This document shows, one piece after another, positions 27,430-37,934 of a stretch of DNA of 64,000 nt (the stretch's first letter is position 1; each line of letters begins with the position of its first letter). A program made the position numbers and the translations under genes. The notes below the pieces were generated by a model. It did not search any database. It was not told the origin of the DNA and worked only from the letters and a program-made list of their open reading frames with translations. This DNA comes from Candidatus Eisenbergiella stercoravium (lineage in GTDB: Bacteria > Bacillota > Clostridia > Lachnospirales > Lachnospiraceae), in assembly GCA_019113175.1 (NCBI GenBank), contig DXHY01000070.1, positions 58,685 to 122,684 on the forward strand, in the 5' to 3' direction.

Positions 27430-28860
27430 ATGAGTATTACTTCACAAGCGAGCCAAAGAATCAACGCTTTGCTCGACGACAACAGTTTCGTTGAGATCGG
27501 GGCGATGGTGACAGCCAGAGCGACCGACTTCAATCTGAAACAGACAGAAACTCCATCCGACGGGTGCATCACCGGCTATGGAGTGATCGAAGGCAATCTC
27601 GTGTACGTGTACAGCCAGGACGCTTCCGTGCTCGGCGGCAGCATCGGTGAGATGCACGCGAAGAAGATTACCAACCTCTATGATCTGGCGATGAAGACGG
27701 GAGCTCCCGTGATCGGCCTGATCGATTCTGCCGGCCTCAGACTTCAGGAGGCGACGGACGCTCTGAACGCCTTTGGCGAAATCTACATGAAGCAGACTCT
27801 GGCTTCCGGCGTGATCCCTCAGATCACAGCTGTATTCGGCACCTGCGGCGGCGGGCTTGCTCTGGTTCCCGCGCTCACTGATTTCACCTTCATGGAAGGG
27901 AAGAAGGCGAAGCTTTTTGTGAACGCACCCAATGCGCTTGCAGGAAACGAGATTTCCAAATGTGATACTTCGGACGCTGCATTCCAGAGCGAAGAAGCGG
28001 GCCTGGTGGACTTCGTCGGAGAAGAAGCCGAGATTCTGAGCCAGATCAGGAATCTGGTATGCATGCTTCCTTCCAATAATGAGGATGACAATTCCTATGT
28101 GGAATGCACGGATGATCTGAATCGTGCGGATGCCTCCATGGCGGCCTGTGTGGGCGACAGTTCCATCGCACTTTCCACGATTGCGGACGATCACCTTTTT
28201 GTCGAGGTGAAGGCTGCGTATGCGAAGGAAATGGTAACAGGTTTTATGAAGCTGAACGGTATGACCGTGGGAGCGGTTGCAAACCGCAGCGAGATCTATG
28301 ATGAAAACGGGGAAAAGACGGCTTCCTTTGACGCTGCTCTTTCTCCTGCAGGATGCGACAAGGCAGCCGGGTTTGTGAGCTTCTGTGACGCCTTCAATAT
28401 CCCGGTGCTCACTCTGACCAATGTGAACGGCTTTACGGCGTACAAGTGCTCTGAGAAGAAAATCGCAAAGGCGGCTGCGCGGCTTACATACGCATTTGCC
28501 AATGCAACAGTTCCGAAGGTGAACGTTGTGACCGGCATGGCCTATGGAAGCGCCTATGTGGTGATGAATTCCAAAGCTCTCGGCGCGGATATCACCTACT
28601 GCTGGCCGGATGCGAAGATCGGTACCATGGATGCCCGCCTTGCGGCAAAGATCATCTGCGACGGACAGGGTGCGGATGCGGTGAACGAATGCGCGAAGGA
28701 GTATGAGGCCCTGCAGACCAGTGCAGCAAGCGCTGCCAGAAGAGGATATGTGGACACCATTATTGAGCCTGCTGACACGAGAAAATATGTGATCGGCGCG
28801 TTCGAAATGCTCTTCACAAAGAGGGAAGACCGCCCTGCAAAAAAACACGGCACGGTTTAA
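27430..28860 (+). CDS. Acyl-CoA carboxyltransferase subunit (MmdA/12S-like)
   Basis: 476 residues of the crotonase-fold carboxyltransferase family (PF01039) that moves carboxyl groups between acyl-CoA and biotin. Both halves are recognisable: SQDASVLGGSIGEMHAKKI and the oxyanion region GTCGGGLALVPALTDF in the N half; NRSEIYDENGEKTASFD, TNVNGFTAYK and ADITYCWPDAKIGTM in the C half. It is shorter and more diverged than typical 510-520-residue MmdA or PccB, so the acyl-CoA substrate (malonyl-, methylmalonyl- or glutaconyl-CoA) is open. It leads a five-gene operon with an OadG-like protein, biotin carrier, Na+ pump subunit and an OadA-like protein. GGAGG lies before the ATG. Confidence 0.88.
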   Translation: MSITSQASQRINALLDDNSFVEIGAMVTARATDFNLKQTETPSDGCITGYGVIEGNLVYVYSQDASVLGGSIGEMHAKKITNLYDLAMKTGAPVIGLIDSAGLRLQEATDALNAFGEIYMKQTLASGVIPQITAVFGTCGGGLALVPALTDFTFMEGKKAKLFVNAPNALAGNEISKCDTSDAAFQSEEAGLVDFVGEEAEILSQIRNLVCMLPSNNEDDNSYVECTDDLNRADASMAACVGDSSIALSTIADDHLFVEVKAAYAKEMVTGFMKLNGMTVGAVANRSEIYDENGEKTASFDAALSPAGCDKAAGFVSFCDAFNIPVLTLTNVNGFTAYKCSEKKIAKAAARLTYAFANATVPKVNVVTGMAYGSAYVVMNSKALGADITYCWPDAKIGTMDARLAAKIICDGQGADAVNECAKEYEALQTSAASAARRGYVDTIIEPADTRKYVIGAFEMLFTKREDRPAKKHGTV

Positions 28861-28896
28861 CAGGCCGCAGACTTTGAAAGGAGCATGTCGATTCAT

Positions 28897-29676
28897 ATGA
28901 AAAGGAAGTTGTTAACATTAGGAATGGCTCTCATCTGCGTTTTCAGTATGACGGCCTGCAGCGGGAAAGCGGATACTTCTGCAAACGCGGAGAGCCTCTA
29001 CGGAATTACACAGGATTCTGCGGTCAGCTATGCGGATCAGGTGATCAGCTCCATTCAGGCCATCGTTGCGCAGAACATGCAGGATCAGTACGCTTCAGAT
29101 CCAGTGATCTCTGCGGCGCTTGACAGCTGGGAAAGCGCGCTGGAGGATATCGGAGAGGTACAGTCCATTTCCGGACACACAGTATCCGCGGATGAGGACG
29201 GGGTTACCATAGATGTTCATGTGGACGGAAGCAGCCATGATGCGGAGATCGTTATCACTCTGGATGACGAGCTGGCGCTGAGCAGCATTACGACGAATGT
29301 GGAATATTCGTTTGGGGAACTGATGCAGAATGCGGCATTAAACACAATCCTTGGTATGGGAACCGTGTTTGTGATTCTGATTCTGATCTGCCTGATCATT
29401 TACTGCTTCAATTTTATTCCCAAAATTCAGGCGTCTTTTTCCGGCAGGAAGAAAGAGCCGGAGGAGAAGAGAGAAGCTGCGCCTGCGGCAGTTTCCGCAC
29501 CTGCGCCTGCAGCGCCCGCGGCAGCTGCGGCTGAGCAGAATCCGATGGACGATTGTGAGCTGGTAGCGGTAATCGCGGCGGCGATTGCGGCAAGCGAGGG
29601 GGCGCCGTCTCCGGAAGGCTTCGTGGTAAGAAGCATCAGACGCGTGCCTGTGAGCAGATGGAAAGCGAATAAATAA
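28897..29676 (+). CDS. OadG-like decarboxylase subunit with lipoprotein signal
   Basis: 259 residues from ATG 28897 (ATG 28885 lies one base from AAAGGAG, which is too close). The N-terminus is a lipoprotein signal with lipobox SMTAC. An extracytoplasmic domain of about 120 residues follows, then one membrane helix (about 148-170; GTVFVILILICLIIYCF), an Ala/Pro linker and a C-terminal part resembling OadG/MmdD, small anchors that hold the carboxyltransferase on the Na+ pump. The lipidated extracellular domain is larger than in classic OadG. Confidence 0.8.
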   Translation: MKRKLLTLGMALICVFSMTACSGKADTSANAESLYGITQDSAVSYADQVISSIQAIVAQNMQDQYASDPVISAALDSWESALEDIGEVQSISGHTVSADEDGVTIDVHVDGSSHDAEIVITLDDELALSSITTNVEYSFGELMQNAALNTILGMGTVFVILILICLIIYCFNFIPKIQASFSGRKKEPEEKREAAPAAVSAPAPAAPAAAAAEQNPMDDCELVAVIAAAIAASEGAPSPEGFVVRSIRRVPVSRWKANK

Positions 29677-29706
29677 AAAAAGAACGATACAGGAGGAAAT
29701 AGTATC

Positions 29707-30123
29707 ATGAAGAATTATACAATTACCGTCAATGGAAACGTATATGACGTTGTAGTGGAAGAGGGCGTTCAGGGAGCGGCTCCCGCTTACGCACCCAAGG
29801 CTGCACCCAGACCGGCAGCCCCCGCTCCGGCTCCTGCACCCGCTCCTGCGGCGGCACCCGCGTCCGCCCCTGCTCCGGCGCCTGCAGCAGCTCCTGCCGG
29901 AACAGCAGGAAGCATCCGCGTGGAAGCCGGTGCAGCCGGTAAGGTATACAGCATTGACGCCAAGATCGGACAGGCTGTAAAGGCCGGTGATTCCGTCGTG
30001 ACCATAGAAGCCATGAAGATGGAGATTCCGGTTGTTGCTCCTCAGGACGGTACCGTGGCCAGCATCGATGTTGCGGTTGGCGATGCCATTGAGGCAGGCG
30101 CGCTGCTCGCAACGTTAAACTAA
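29707..30123 (+). CDS. Biotin carboxyl carrier subunit
   Basis: 138 residues. Carries CO2 on biotin between the carboxyltransferases and the membrane pump. Short N-terminal strand region (1-22), an Ala/Pro linker (about 23-66) giving mobility, and a biotinyl domain (67-138) with the biotin site EAMKMEIP; the modified lysine is K104. A good AGGAGGAAA site precedes the ATG. It corresponds to GcdC, MmdC or the 1.3S transcarboxylase subunit. Confidence 0.93.
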   Translation: MKNYTITVNGNVYDVVVEEGVQGAAPAYAPKAAPRPAAPAPAPAPAPAAAPASAPAPAPAAAPAGTAGSIRVEAGAAGKVYSIDAKIGQAVKAGDSVVTIEAMKMEIPVVAPQDGTVASIDVAVGDAIEAGALLATLN

Positions 30124-30250
30124 GCACGGAAAGAACGTCCTGCCAATCCCATAAGGCTGTACGGCCGCTGTATGTTTTATTCTGTCCGCGGCTGTGCAGC
30201 CGGGCACTCAGGCCTGTGAGTTTGGCAAATGGAATGGGAGGTCAACATAA

Positions 30251-31402
30251 ATGGACTATATTGTAACTACACTGGATAATCTGATCCATCAGACTGCATT
30301 CTTCAATCTGACCTGGGGAAACTTTCTGATGATTCTGGTGGCTTGTGTGTTCCTTTATCTGGCAATTGCCAGAGGATTTGAACCCCTGCTGCTGATTCCG
30401 ATCGCCTTTGGTATGCTTCTGGTGAATATTTATCCGGATATCATGATCAGTCCGGAAGAGGCTTCAAACGGCACGGGCGGTCTGCTGTATTATTTCTATC
30501 TGCTGGATGAATGGTCGATTCTGCCGTCACTGATTTTCATGGGCGTCGGCGCGATGACAGACTTCGGTCCGCTGATCGCGAATCCGAAGAGCTTCCTGCT
30601 GGGAGCGGCGGCTCAGTTCGGTATCTTTGCCGCATATTTCGGCGCGATCGCGCTGGGCTTCAATGACAGGGCAGCTGCCGCCATTTCCATCATCGGCGGT
30701 GCTGACGGCCCTACTTCCATCTTCCTGTGCGGAAAGCTGGGACAGACGGAACTGCTCGGACCCATTGCGGTAGCGGCGTATTCCTATATGTCCCTGGTTC
30801 CGATTATTCAGCCTCCGATCATGCGGCTGTTTACCACGGAAGAAGAGAGAAAAATTAAAATGGAACAGCTCCGCCCGGTTTCCAAGCTGGAGAAGATCCT
30901 GTTCCCCATCATCGTTACCATTGTTGTATCCCTGATTCTTCCTACCACGGCTCCGCTTGTCGGCATGCTTATGCTCGGCAATCTGTTTAAGGAGTCCGGC
31001 GTGGTAAGACAGCTGACGGAAACCGCAGGCAATGCGCTGATGTATTCCGTAGTTATCCTGCTGGGCACCTCCGTAGGCGCGACTACCAGCGCGGAAGCCT
31101 TCCTGAACAGGGAGACCCTTTACATTGTAGCCCTCGGTCTGATCGCATTTGCCTTCGGAACGGCGGCGGGAGTCCTGTTCGGTAAGCTGATGTGTATTGT
31201 GACCCACGGCAAGGTAAATCCTCTGATCGGTTCGGCGGGTGTATCAGCGGTTCCCATGGCGGCCAGAGTTTCCCAGAAGGTCGGCGCCGAGGCGGATCCC
31301 ACAAACTTCCTGCTGATGCACGCGATGGGGCCTAACGTGGCCGGCGTAATCGGCACGGCTGTTGTTGCCGGTACCTTTATGGCAATTTTCGGAGTGTTCT
31401 GA
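30251..31402 (+). CDS. Na+-translocating decarboxylase beta subunit (OadB/MmdB/GcdB)
   Basis: 383 residues, about nine to eleven membrane helices. It decarboxylates carboxybiotin and exports Na+, conserving the energy of decarboxylation. The conserved segment [11 protein letters not shown] carries the aspartate (D152) that corresponds to the Na+-site aspartate of OadB, and the C-terminal [19 protein letters not shown] and [15 protein letters not shown] blocks are intact. GGGAGGT lies eight bases before the ATG. Confidence 0.95.
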   Translation: MDYIVTTLDNLIHQTAFFNLTWGNFLMILVACVFLYLAIARGFEPLLLIPIAFGMLLVNIYPDIMISPEEASNGTGGLLYYFYLLDEWSILPSLIFMGVGAMTDFGPLIANPKSFLLGAAAQFGIFAAYFGAIALGFNDRAAAAISIIGGADGPTSIFLCGKLGQTELLGPIAVAAYSYMSLVPIIQPPIMRLFTTEEERKIKMEQLRPVSKLEKILFPIIVTIVVSLILPTTAPLVGMLMLGNLFKESGVVRQLTETAGNALMYSVVILLGTSVGATTSAEAFLNRETLYIVALGLIAFAFGTAAGVLFGKLMCIVTHGKVNPLIGSAGVSAVPMAARVSQKVGAEADPTNFLLMHAMGPNVAGVIGTAVVAGTFMAIFGVF

Positions 31403-31449
31403 TACATCCTGTCAGAATGCGAATTATGGATACAGAAATTCAGGAGGCC

Positions 31450-31538
31450 GGCACGAACCGTTGGTTCGTGCCAAAGAATGGCTGGACGCCATTCTTCTAT
31501 ATTTGAGAATGCCGCCTGAGGCGGCAGAAATCAGGAGG
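31450..31538 (+). repeat. Hairpin-RBS module, copy B (before the OadA-like gene)
   Basis: Three hairpins in the same order as copy A: GGCACGAACC-GTT-GGTTCGTGCC (31450-31472), AAAGAATGGC with GCCATTCTT (31473-31496), and TGCCGCC-TGA-GGCGGCA (31510-31526), then AGGAGG at 31533-31538. Hairpin 2 shows a compensatory C-G to T-A change compared with copy A. Confidence 0.85.
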
Positions 31539-31546
31539 AAATGGAA

Positions 31547-32953
31547 ATGTCAGACCCGAAACCCATTAAAATTATGGAAACTGTACTGCGTGACGCCCAT
31601 CAGTCCCTGATCGCAACCAGAATGCCCACTGAACTGATGCTTCCCATTGCGGAGAAGATGGACAAGGTTGGTTATGCGGCAGTGGAATGCTGGGGTGGCG
31701 CCACGTTTGACGCATCCCTTCGTTTCCTGCATGAGGATCCGTGGGAGAGGCTGAGAAAACTGAGAGCTGCTTTCAAGAATACGAAGCTGCAGATGCTTTT
31801 CAGAGGCCAGAATATCCTGGGATACCGCCATTATGCGGACGATGTGGTAGAATATTTTGTGCAGAAATCTATCGCAAACGGAATTGATATCATCCGTATT
31901 TTTGACTGCCTGAATGACCTTCGCAATCTGGAGTGCGCGGTGAAGGCCTGCAATAAGGAAGGCGGACATGCGCAGGTTGCCCTGTCCTATACGCTGGGTG
32001 ATGCCTATACGCTGGACTACTGGATGAATATCGCAAAAGAGATCGAGAGCATGGGAGCCAATTCCATCTGTATCAAGGATATGGCCGGCCTGCTGGTTCC
32101 TTATGAAGCGGACAGACTGATCCGTGCACTGAAATCTGCGACGAAGCTGCCCATTCAGCTTCATACCCACTATACTTCCGGCGTTGCAAGCATGACTTAT
32201 CTGAAGGCAGTGGAAGCTGGTGTGGACATCATTGACTGCGCAATTTCTCCGTTCGCTCTGGGAACCTCCCAGCCTGCGACCGAGGTTATGGTAGAAACCT
32301 TCCGCGGAACCCCTTATGACAGCGGCTATGATCAGACTCTTCTTGCGGAGATCGCGGATTATTTCCGTCCTTACAGAGAGGAGTGCCTGAAGAACGGCCT
32401 GATGGATCCCAAGGTGCTGGGCGTAAATATCAAGACCCTGATCTATCAGGTGCCCGGCGGCATGCTTTCCAACATGGTGAGTCAGCTGAAGGAGCAGAAC
32501 GCAAGCGATAAATACGAAGAGGTGCTTCAGGAGATCCCCCGCGTAAGAAAGGATCTGGGCGAGCCCCCGCTGGTTACGCCGTCTTCCCAGATTGTCGGCA
32601 CGCAGGCTGTGCTTAACGTACTGATGGGAGAGAGATATAAGGTTGCTACTGACCAGACCAAGGATCTGCTTGCCGGCGGATATGGAAAGACTGTTAAGCC
32701 TTTCAATCCGGAGGTACAGAAGAAGGTTATCGGCGACAGAAAGGTGATCACCTGCCGTCCTGCAGACCTGATTCCCAACGAGCTGGATAAGATCGAAGCG
32801 GAGATGAAAGAATGGAAGCAGCAGGATGAGGATGTGCTGACCTATGCACTGTTCCCTCAGGTTGCTCTGGACTTCTTCAAATACCGTCAGGCGCAGCAGG
32901 AAAAGGTTGATATGACCCAGGCTGACACCGCAAACGGAGCCTATCCTGCATAA
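31547..32953 (+). CDS. Oxaloacetate/pyruvate carboxyltransferase subunit (OadA/5S-like)
   Basis: 468 residues. TIM-barrel carboxyltransferase (pyruvate carboxylase/OadA type) that exchanges a carboxyl group between oxaloacetate-pyruvate and biotin. The LRDAHQSLIATRM motif with metal-binding aspartate, the metal histidines in LHTHYTSG, the lysine in CIKDMAG and the C-terminal conserved domain are present. It lacks its own biotinyl domain and must use the carrier coded upstream, like the transcarboxylase 5S subunit. ATG 31547 (8 bases after AGGAGG) is preferred to ATG 31541. Last gene of the operon; its leader is hairpin-module copy B. Confidence 0.93.
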   Translation: MSDPKPIKIMETVLRDAHQSLIATRMPTELMLPIAEKMDKVGYAAVECWGGATFDASLRFLHEDPWERLRKLRAAFKNTKLQMLFRGQNILGYRHYADDVVEYFVQKSIANGIDIIRIFDCLNDLRNLECAVKACNKEGGHAQVALSYTLGDAYTLDYWMNIAKEIESMGANSICIKDMAGLLVPYEADRLIRALKSATKLPIQLHTHYTSGVASMTYLKAVEAGVDIIDCAISPFALGTSQPATEVMVETFRGTPYDSGYDQTLLAEIADYFRPYREECLKNGLMDPKVLGVNIKTLIYQVPGGMLSNMVSQLKEQNASDKYEEVLQEIPRVRKDLGEPPLVTPSSQIVGTQAVLNVLMGERYKVATDQTKDLLAGGYGKTVKPFNPEVQKKVIGDRKVITCRPADLIPNELDKIEAEMKEWKQQDEDVLTYALFPQVALDFFKYRQAQQEKVDMTQADTANGAYPA

Positions 32954-33007
32954 GGCTGCGACGGCTGCTGAAATGAGGACTTATTCATACTAAAAATGAA
33001 TTCTAGG

Positions 33008-33048
33008 AAGGCGGGCATTTTGGAAGTTGCATAAATGCCCGCCTTTTT
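33008..33048 (+). terminator. Rho-independent terminator after the decarboxylase operon
   Basis: AAGGCGGGCATTT (33008-33020) pairs with AAATGCCCGCCTT (33033-33045), a 12-base loop and a T run. Confidence 0.9.
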
Positions 33049-33162
33049 GGTCATTAAAGTCCGCAATCAGCCGCAGATACCCATGCGGACGGCCGTGATT
33101 GATGAAGAGCCGCGGATGGCATGATGTGGAAGACATGAAAGAACGGAGATTAGAAACAAAAG

Positions 33163-33594
33163 ATGATTGATATTAAAAATTATGGACGTAAAATACAGTA
33201 CTATGAAACAGACCGTATGGGAATTGTGCATCATTCCAACTACATCCGCTGGATGGAGGAGGCCAGAATTGACGCGCTGGCTCAGATCGGGATTCCCTAC
33301 GATAAAATAGAAGCGGCGGGTATTCTGATTCCCGTTCTGGAGGCTTCCTGTGAATACAGAATTTCCTTCCGCTTTGGAGAGGAGTTTTCCATCCGGGTGC
33401 TTCCCGACCGTTTCAGCGGAATCAAGATGAGCATGAAATATGAGATCTATGGAGCGCAGGACGGACTTCTGCATGCCACAGGACATACCGGACACTGCTT
33501 CCTGGACAGGAGCATGAAGCCGGTCCATCTGAAAAGGGATTATCCGGAAATCTACGGAAGGCTGTCAGAATATATGAGTGCGGAACGGGAATAG
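33163..33594 (+). CDS. Acyl-CoA thioesterase of the 4HBT/YbgC hotdog family
   Basis: 143 residues, the usual length of a hotdog-fold thioesterase that hydrolyses acyl-CoA. The active-site motif YYETDRMGIVHHSNYIRWMEEAR is complete, with catalytic aspartate at D18 (D-x-MG-x-V-x-H). Substrate not predictable. Its last 43 bases overlap the end of the convergent AraC-type gene. Confidence 0.9.
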   Translation: MIDIKNYGRKIQYYETDRMGIVHHSNYIRWMEEARIDALAQIGIPYDKIEAAGILIPVLEASCEYRISFRFGEEFSIRVLPDRFSGIKMSMKYEIYGAQDGLLHATGHTGHCFLDRSMKPVHLKRDYPEIYGRLSEYMSAERE

Positions 33595-34358
33595 TTTTTA
33601 TATTCCTTTGGAGAACAGCCGCAGTATTTTCTGAAATACCTGGAAAAATGCGCCAGATTTCCAAATCCGCAAAGCCTTGCCACCTCACTGACCTGCAGAG
33701 CCTCGTTGCTCAGCAGGTTTTTTGCTTTTTCCAGGCGGACCTGCAGCAGATCGCTTTTGGGAGTGGAAGAAAAGAAGCTGCGGTAATAACTGTAAAACTG
33801 GCTTTTCTCCAGACTGACGCTCGCACAGAGACGTTCCAGGCTCCAGTTCTGTTCGCAGTTGGAAAGCATTTCCAGACGCAGCCTTTGGAAGGAAGGATAC
33901 AGAGATGCCATGTCTTCCATCCGGGCGGCGGGGCGGGAGAGACTGCGGGAAAGAGCGATGAACAGTTCTGTCGCCAGACAGTGTATGGCCTCATCACGAT
34001 ATGGGGAAGAGGAGAAGAACTCCTGCTGCAGACGGCGGAAATAAACATCGAATTCCTGAGGATCCGGCGGGTAAAAAATTCGGTTTTCCGGGAGCTGAAA
34101 TCTCTGCGCGGGATTCTCTTCGGAAGAAAAGTGAAGGTAGCTGTTGCAGAAACGCCGGACCGCCTGATAGTGCTGGGGAAAGCCTGGCGTATAGAGGATG
34201 CAGGCGTTCTCGCGGGTGACGGTCAGCCTTTCCTTCAGATAGACCTTCATGGGCGTCTTCAGAAGCAGGAGAAGATAATCGCCGCTTCCTGAAGGACGGA
34301 AGATGGTGTCATAATCCTGGTTGGAACGATTGTACTCGCAGAAATGAAGCTCGATCAT
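33552..34358 (-). CDS. AraC family transcriptional regulator
   Basis: 268 residues. The N-terminal cupin-like sensing domain (about 1-150; LLLLLKTPMKVYLKERLTV, ACILYTPGFPQHY) is followed by two helix-turn-helix motifs (about 165-262; SVSLEKSQFYSYYRSFF and VSEVARLCGFGNLAHFSRYFRKYCG). It is divergent from the GH51 arabinofuranosidase gene, with 160 bases between the starts, so control of that gene in response to a sugar is a fair inference. The 3' ends of this gene and the thioesterase gene overlap. Confidence 0.92.
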   Translation of the reverse strand: MIELHFCEYNRSNQDYDTIFRPSGSGDYLLLLLKTPMKVYLKERLTVTRENACILYTPGFPQHYQAVRRFCNSYLHFSSEENPAQRFQLPENRIFYPPDPQEFDVYFRRLQQEFFSSSPYRDEAIHCLATELFIALSRSLSRPAARMEDMASLYPSFQRLRLEMLSNCEQNWSLERLCASVSLEKSQFYSYYRSFFSSTPKSDLLQVRLEKAKNLLSNEALQVSEVARLCGFGNLAHFSRYFRKYCGCSPKEYKNYSRSALIYSDSLP

Positions 34359-34513
34359 GGAAACTCTCCTTTTTATTTTCTTTCTGGATCATAGCATAGT
34401 GTCGGAAGAAAAGTCAAATAAGACGGAAGAAAGGAGATGGAAAGACAACCCATTTTCCGGTAGGATAAAAGCATCAGAAAAAGGCCGTAAAGCGCGGCGG
34501 AAGGAGCGGATAA

Positions 34514-36019
<1,506 letters not shown>

Positions 36020-36147
36020 GTTTCAGGTATGACCGGCAGGACTGATCGATGTGACTGTTATGACAGACCGAATATTTTTCTTGAATCCGGATTGGGGATA
36101 TGCTATGTTGTTGCTACAGTTCTAAAAACAGAGAAAGGAACAAAAGC

Positions 36148-37662
36148 ATGATCCCGGAAAAGTTTAAGGAAAGAATGAAGTTGCTGCTGGGCGGAGAATA
36201 TGAAGAATTTATGGCGGCGCTGGAGCAGGAAAGATATCAGGCGCTCCGGGTGAACCCCATGAAAATGGACCGGGAGGAATTCCTGCAGAAAGCGCCGTTT
36301 TCCCTGTCTCCTGTTCCATGGGAAGAAAACGGCTTCTATTATGAAAAGAAGGAAAACCTGCCGCAGCCCGGAAAACATCCCTGGCATGAGGCTGGCGTAT
36401 ACTATATTCAGGAGCCCAGCGCCATGTCCGCCGTTCCCTTTCTGGACGCCCGTCCGGGAGAGAGAATTCTGGACCTGTGTGCCGCTCCCGGCGGGAAGAG
36501 CACACAGATTGCGGCTGCCATGCGGGGAGAGGGGCTCCTCATCTGCAACGAGATTCACCCGGCCCGGGCGGCCATCCTTTCTGAGAATATCGAACGGATG
36601 GGAGTCCGGAACGCACTGGTCCTGAATGAAACGCCTGACCGGCTGGCGGAACGTTTTCCCGGCTTTTTTGACCGGATTCTGGCGGATGCCCCCTGCTCCG
36701 GAGAGGGAATGTTCCGGAAAAACGAGGCGGCAGGAGAGGAATGGAGCCCGGAAAATGTGCAGATGTGCGCCGGACGTCAGAGAGAGATTCTGGAATATGC
36801 CTGTCAGATGCTCCGTCCCGGAGGAAGGCTCTGTTATTCCACATGCACCTTCGCCCCGGCGGAGGATGAAGGCAGCGTCTGCTGGCTGTTAAAAAAGCAT
36901 CCGGATATGCATGTTCTTTCCGTTCCGATGCCGGAGGGCTTTGCACCCGGACATCCGGAATGGGCGCTTATGGAGAATACTGAAAAAATGGAAGCAGCAG
37001 AAAAAACGACAGAAGCAGCTGCTCCGTCCTTCTGCCCGACGTCCCGGACAGCATCCGTTTCAGCCTTTGAACTGGAGCATACCATGAGGCTCTGGCCGCA
37101 CAGGCTCCGGGGAGAGGGGCATTATGTGGCGGTGCTGGAAAAAGCTGGAGCAGCCTCTGGATCGAAAGAACAGACAGTGGCAGAACAGAAGGCTGAGAAG
37201 CCTTCTGCCAAACGGACACGCCGCAGGGACGGGGAAAAGGGACTGGGAGAAAAGGATTATACAGAGTTTGCCGCATTTGCGCGGGAAAATCTGCGTCTGC
37301 AGCTTTCCGGGATCTATCTGCGCTTTGGAGAACAGCTTTATCTGGCTCCGGAGGAGACGCCTGCCCTTCGCGGACTGAAGGTGCTGCGTCCCGGCCTGCA
37401 TCTGGGAACCGTAAAAAAGAACCGCTTTGAGCCATCTCACGCCCTGGCCCTTACACTGAAGCCGGAGGATGTGGTCCATGCGGTCAGTCTGGATACAGAA
37501 GGCCGCCAGGTAAGGGATTACCTGAACGGTCTGACCTTCCCCGCAGAAGGGGAAAAGGGATGGTATCTGATCTGTGCGGACGGCTGCAGCCTTGGCTGGG
37601 GCAAGCTGGCCGGCGGGATCATGAAGAATCATTATCCAAAGGGACTGCGGAAAAACTGGTGA
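36148..37662 (+). CDS. rRNA cytosine-C5 methyltransferase (RsmF/NOL1-Nop2-Sun family)
   Basis: 504 residues. S-adenosylmethionine-dependent m5C methyltransferase of rRNA. SAM motif I is ILDLCAAPGGKSTQIA, motif IV is DAPCSGEGMFRK, and the catalytic cysteine is in YSTCTFAP. The C-terminal RNA-binding part of RsmF-type enzymes (YLNGLTFPAEGEKGWYLICADG) follows an Ala/Glu/Lys-rich spacer coded at about 36990-37240. ATG 36148 (after AAAGGA) begins MIPEKFKERMK, the family start. The gene is convergent with carB. Confidence 0.92.
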   Translation: MIPEKFKERMKLLLGGEYEEFMAALEQERYQALRVNPMKMDREEFLQKAPFSLSPVPWEENGFYYEKKENLPQPGKHPWHEAGVYYIQEPSAMSAVPFLDARPGERILDLCAAPGGKSTQIAAAMRGEGLLICNEIHPARAAILSENIERMGVRNALVLNETPDRLAERFPGFFDRILADAPCSGEGMFRKNEAAGEEWSPENVQMCAGRQREILEYACQMLRPGGRLCYSTCTFAPAEDEGSVCWLLKKHPDMHVLSVPMPEGFAPGHPEWALMENTEKMEAAEKTTEAAAPSFCPTSRTASVSAFELEHTMRLWPHRLRGEGHYVAVLEKAGAASGSKEQTVAEQKAEKPSAKRTRRRDGEKGLGEKDYTEFAAFARENLRLQLSGIYLRFGEQLYLAPEETPALRGLKVLRPGLHLGTVKKNRFEPSHALALTLKPEDVVHAVSLDTEGRQVRDYLNGLTFPAEGEKGWYLICADGCSLGWGKLAGGIMKNHYPKGLRKNW

Positions 37663-37860
37663 GAGGTTCCCGTCTCTCTGGTCTCCCCGTCAAAATAATT
37701 ATCCGTATCAGGTCTGCCACAGAAGTGGTCATAGCTCTGCTTGATTCTGATCAGAAATTTTCGATATTGGTTAACGCCAGGCATGACGTATATTTTCAGT
37801 TCAAAGTTCATTTTAATGCATTCCTTTTCATAGCTGAAAATAAAGTGGTAAAAAAGTTTA

Positions 37861-37907
37861 TCAGGCGGACAGATTTGCAACATACAGCCGCAAATCTGTC
37901 CGCCTGA
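37861..37907. terminator. Bidirectional terminator between rsmF-like gene and carB
   Basis: Perfect 18-bp stem: TCAGGCGGACAGATTTGC (37861-37878) with GCAAATCTGTCCGCCTGA (37890-37907), an 11-base loop. On the minus strand it is followed by a T-rich stretch, fitting carB termination. No convincing gene is seen in 37663-37934; a 94-codon minus-strand reading through this palindrome is not supported. Confidence 0.88.
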
Positions 37908-37934
37908 TTCAATCATTTATTATATTCTTTTGCT

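Noticed and set aside
28885..28896. Earlier ATG of the OadG-like gene
   Set aside because: It lies one base from AAAGGAG; ATG 28897 gives better spacing and a standard lipoprotein signal.
37632..37916. Minus-strand open frame of 94 codons between carB and the methyltransferase gene
   Set aside because: It reads through an 18-bp perfect terminator palindrome, lacks a ribosome site and resembles no family.
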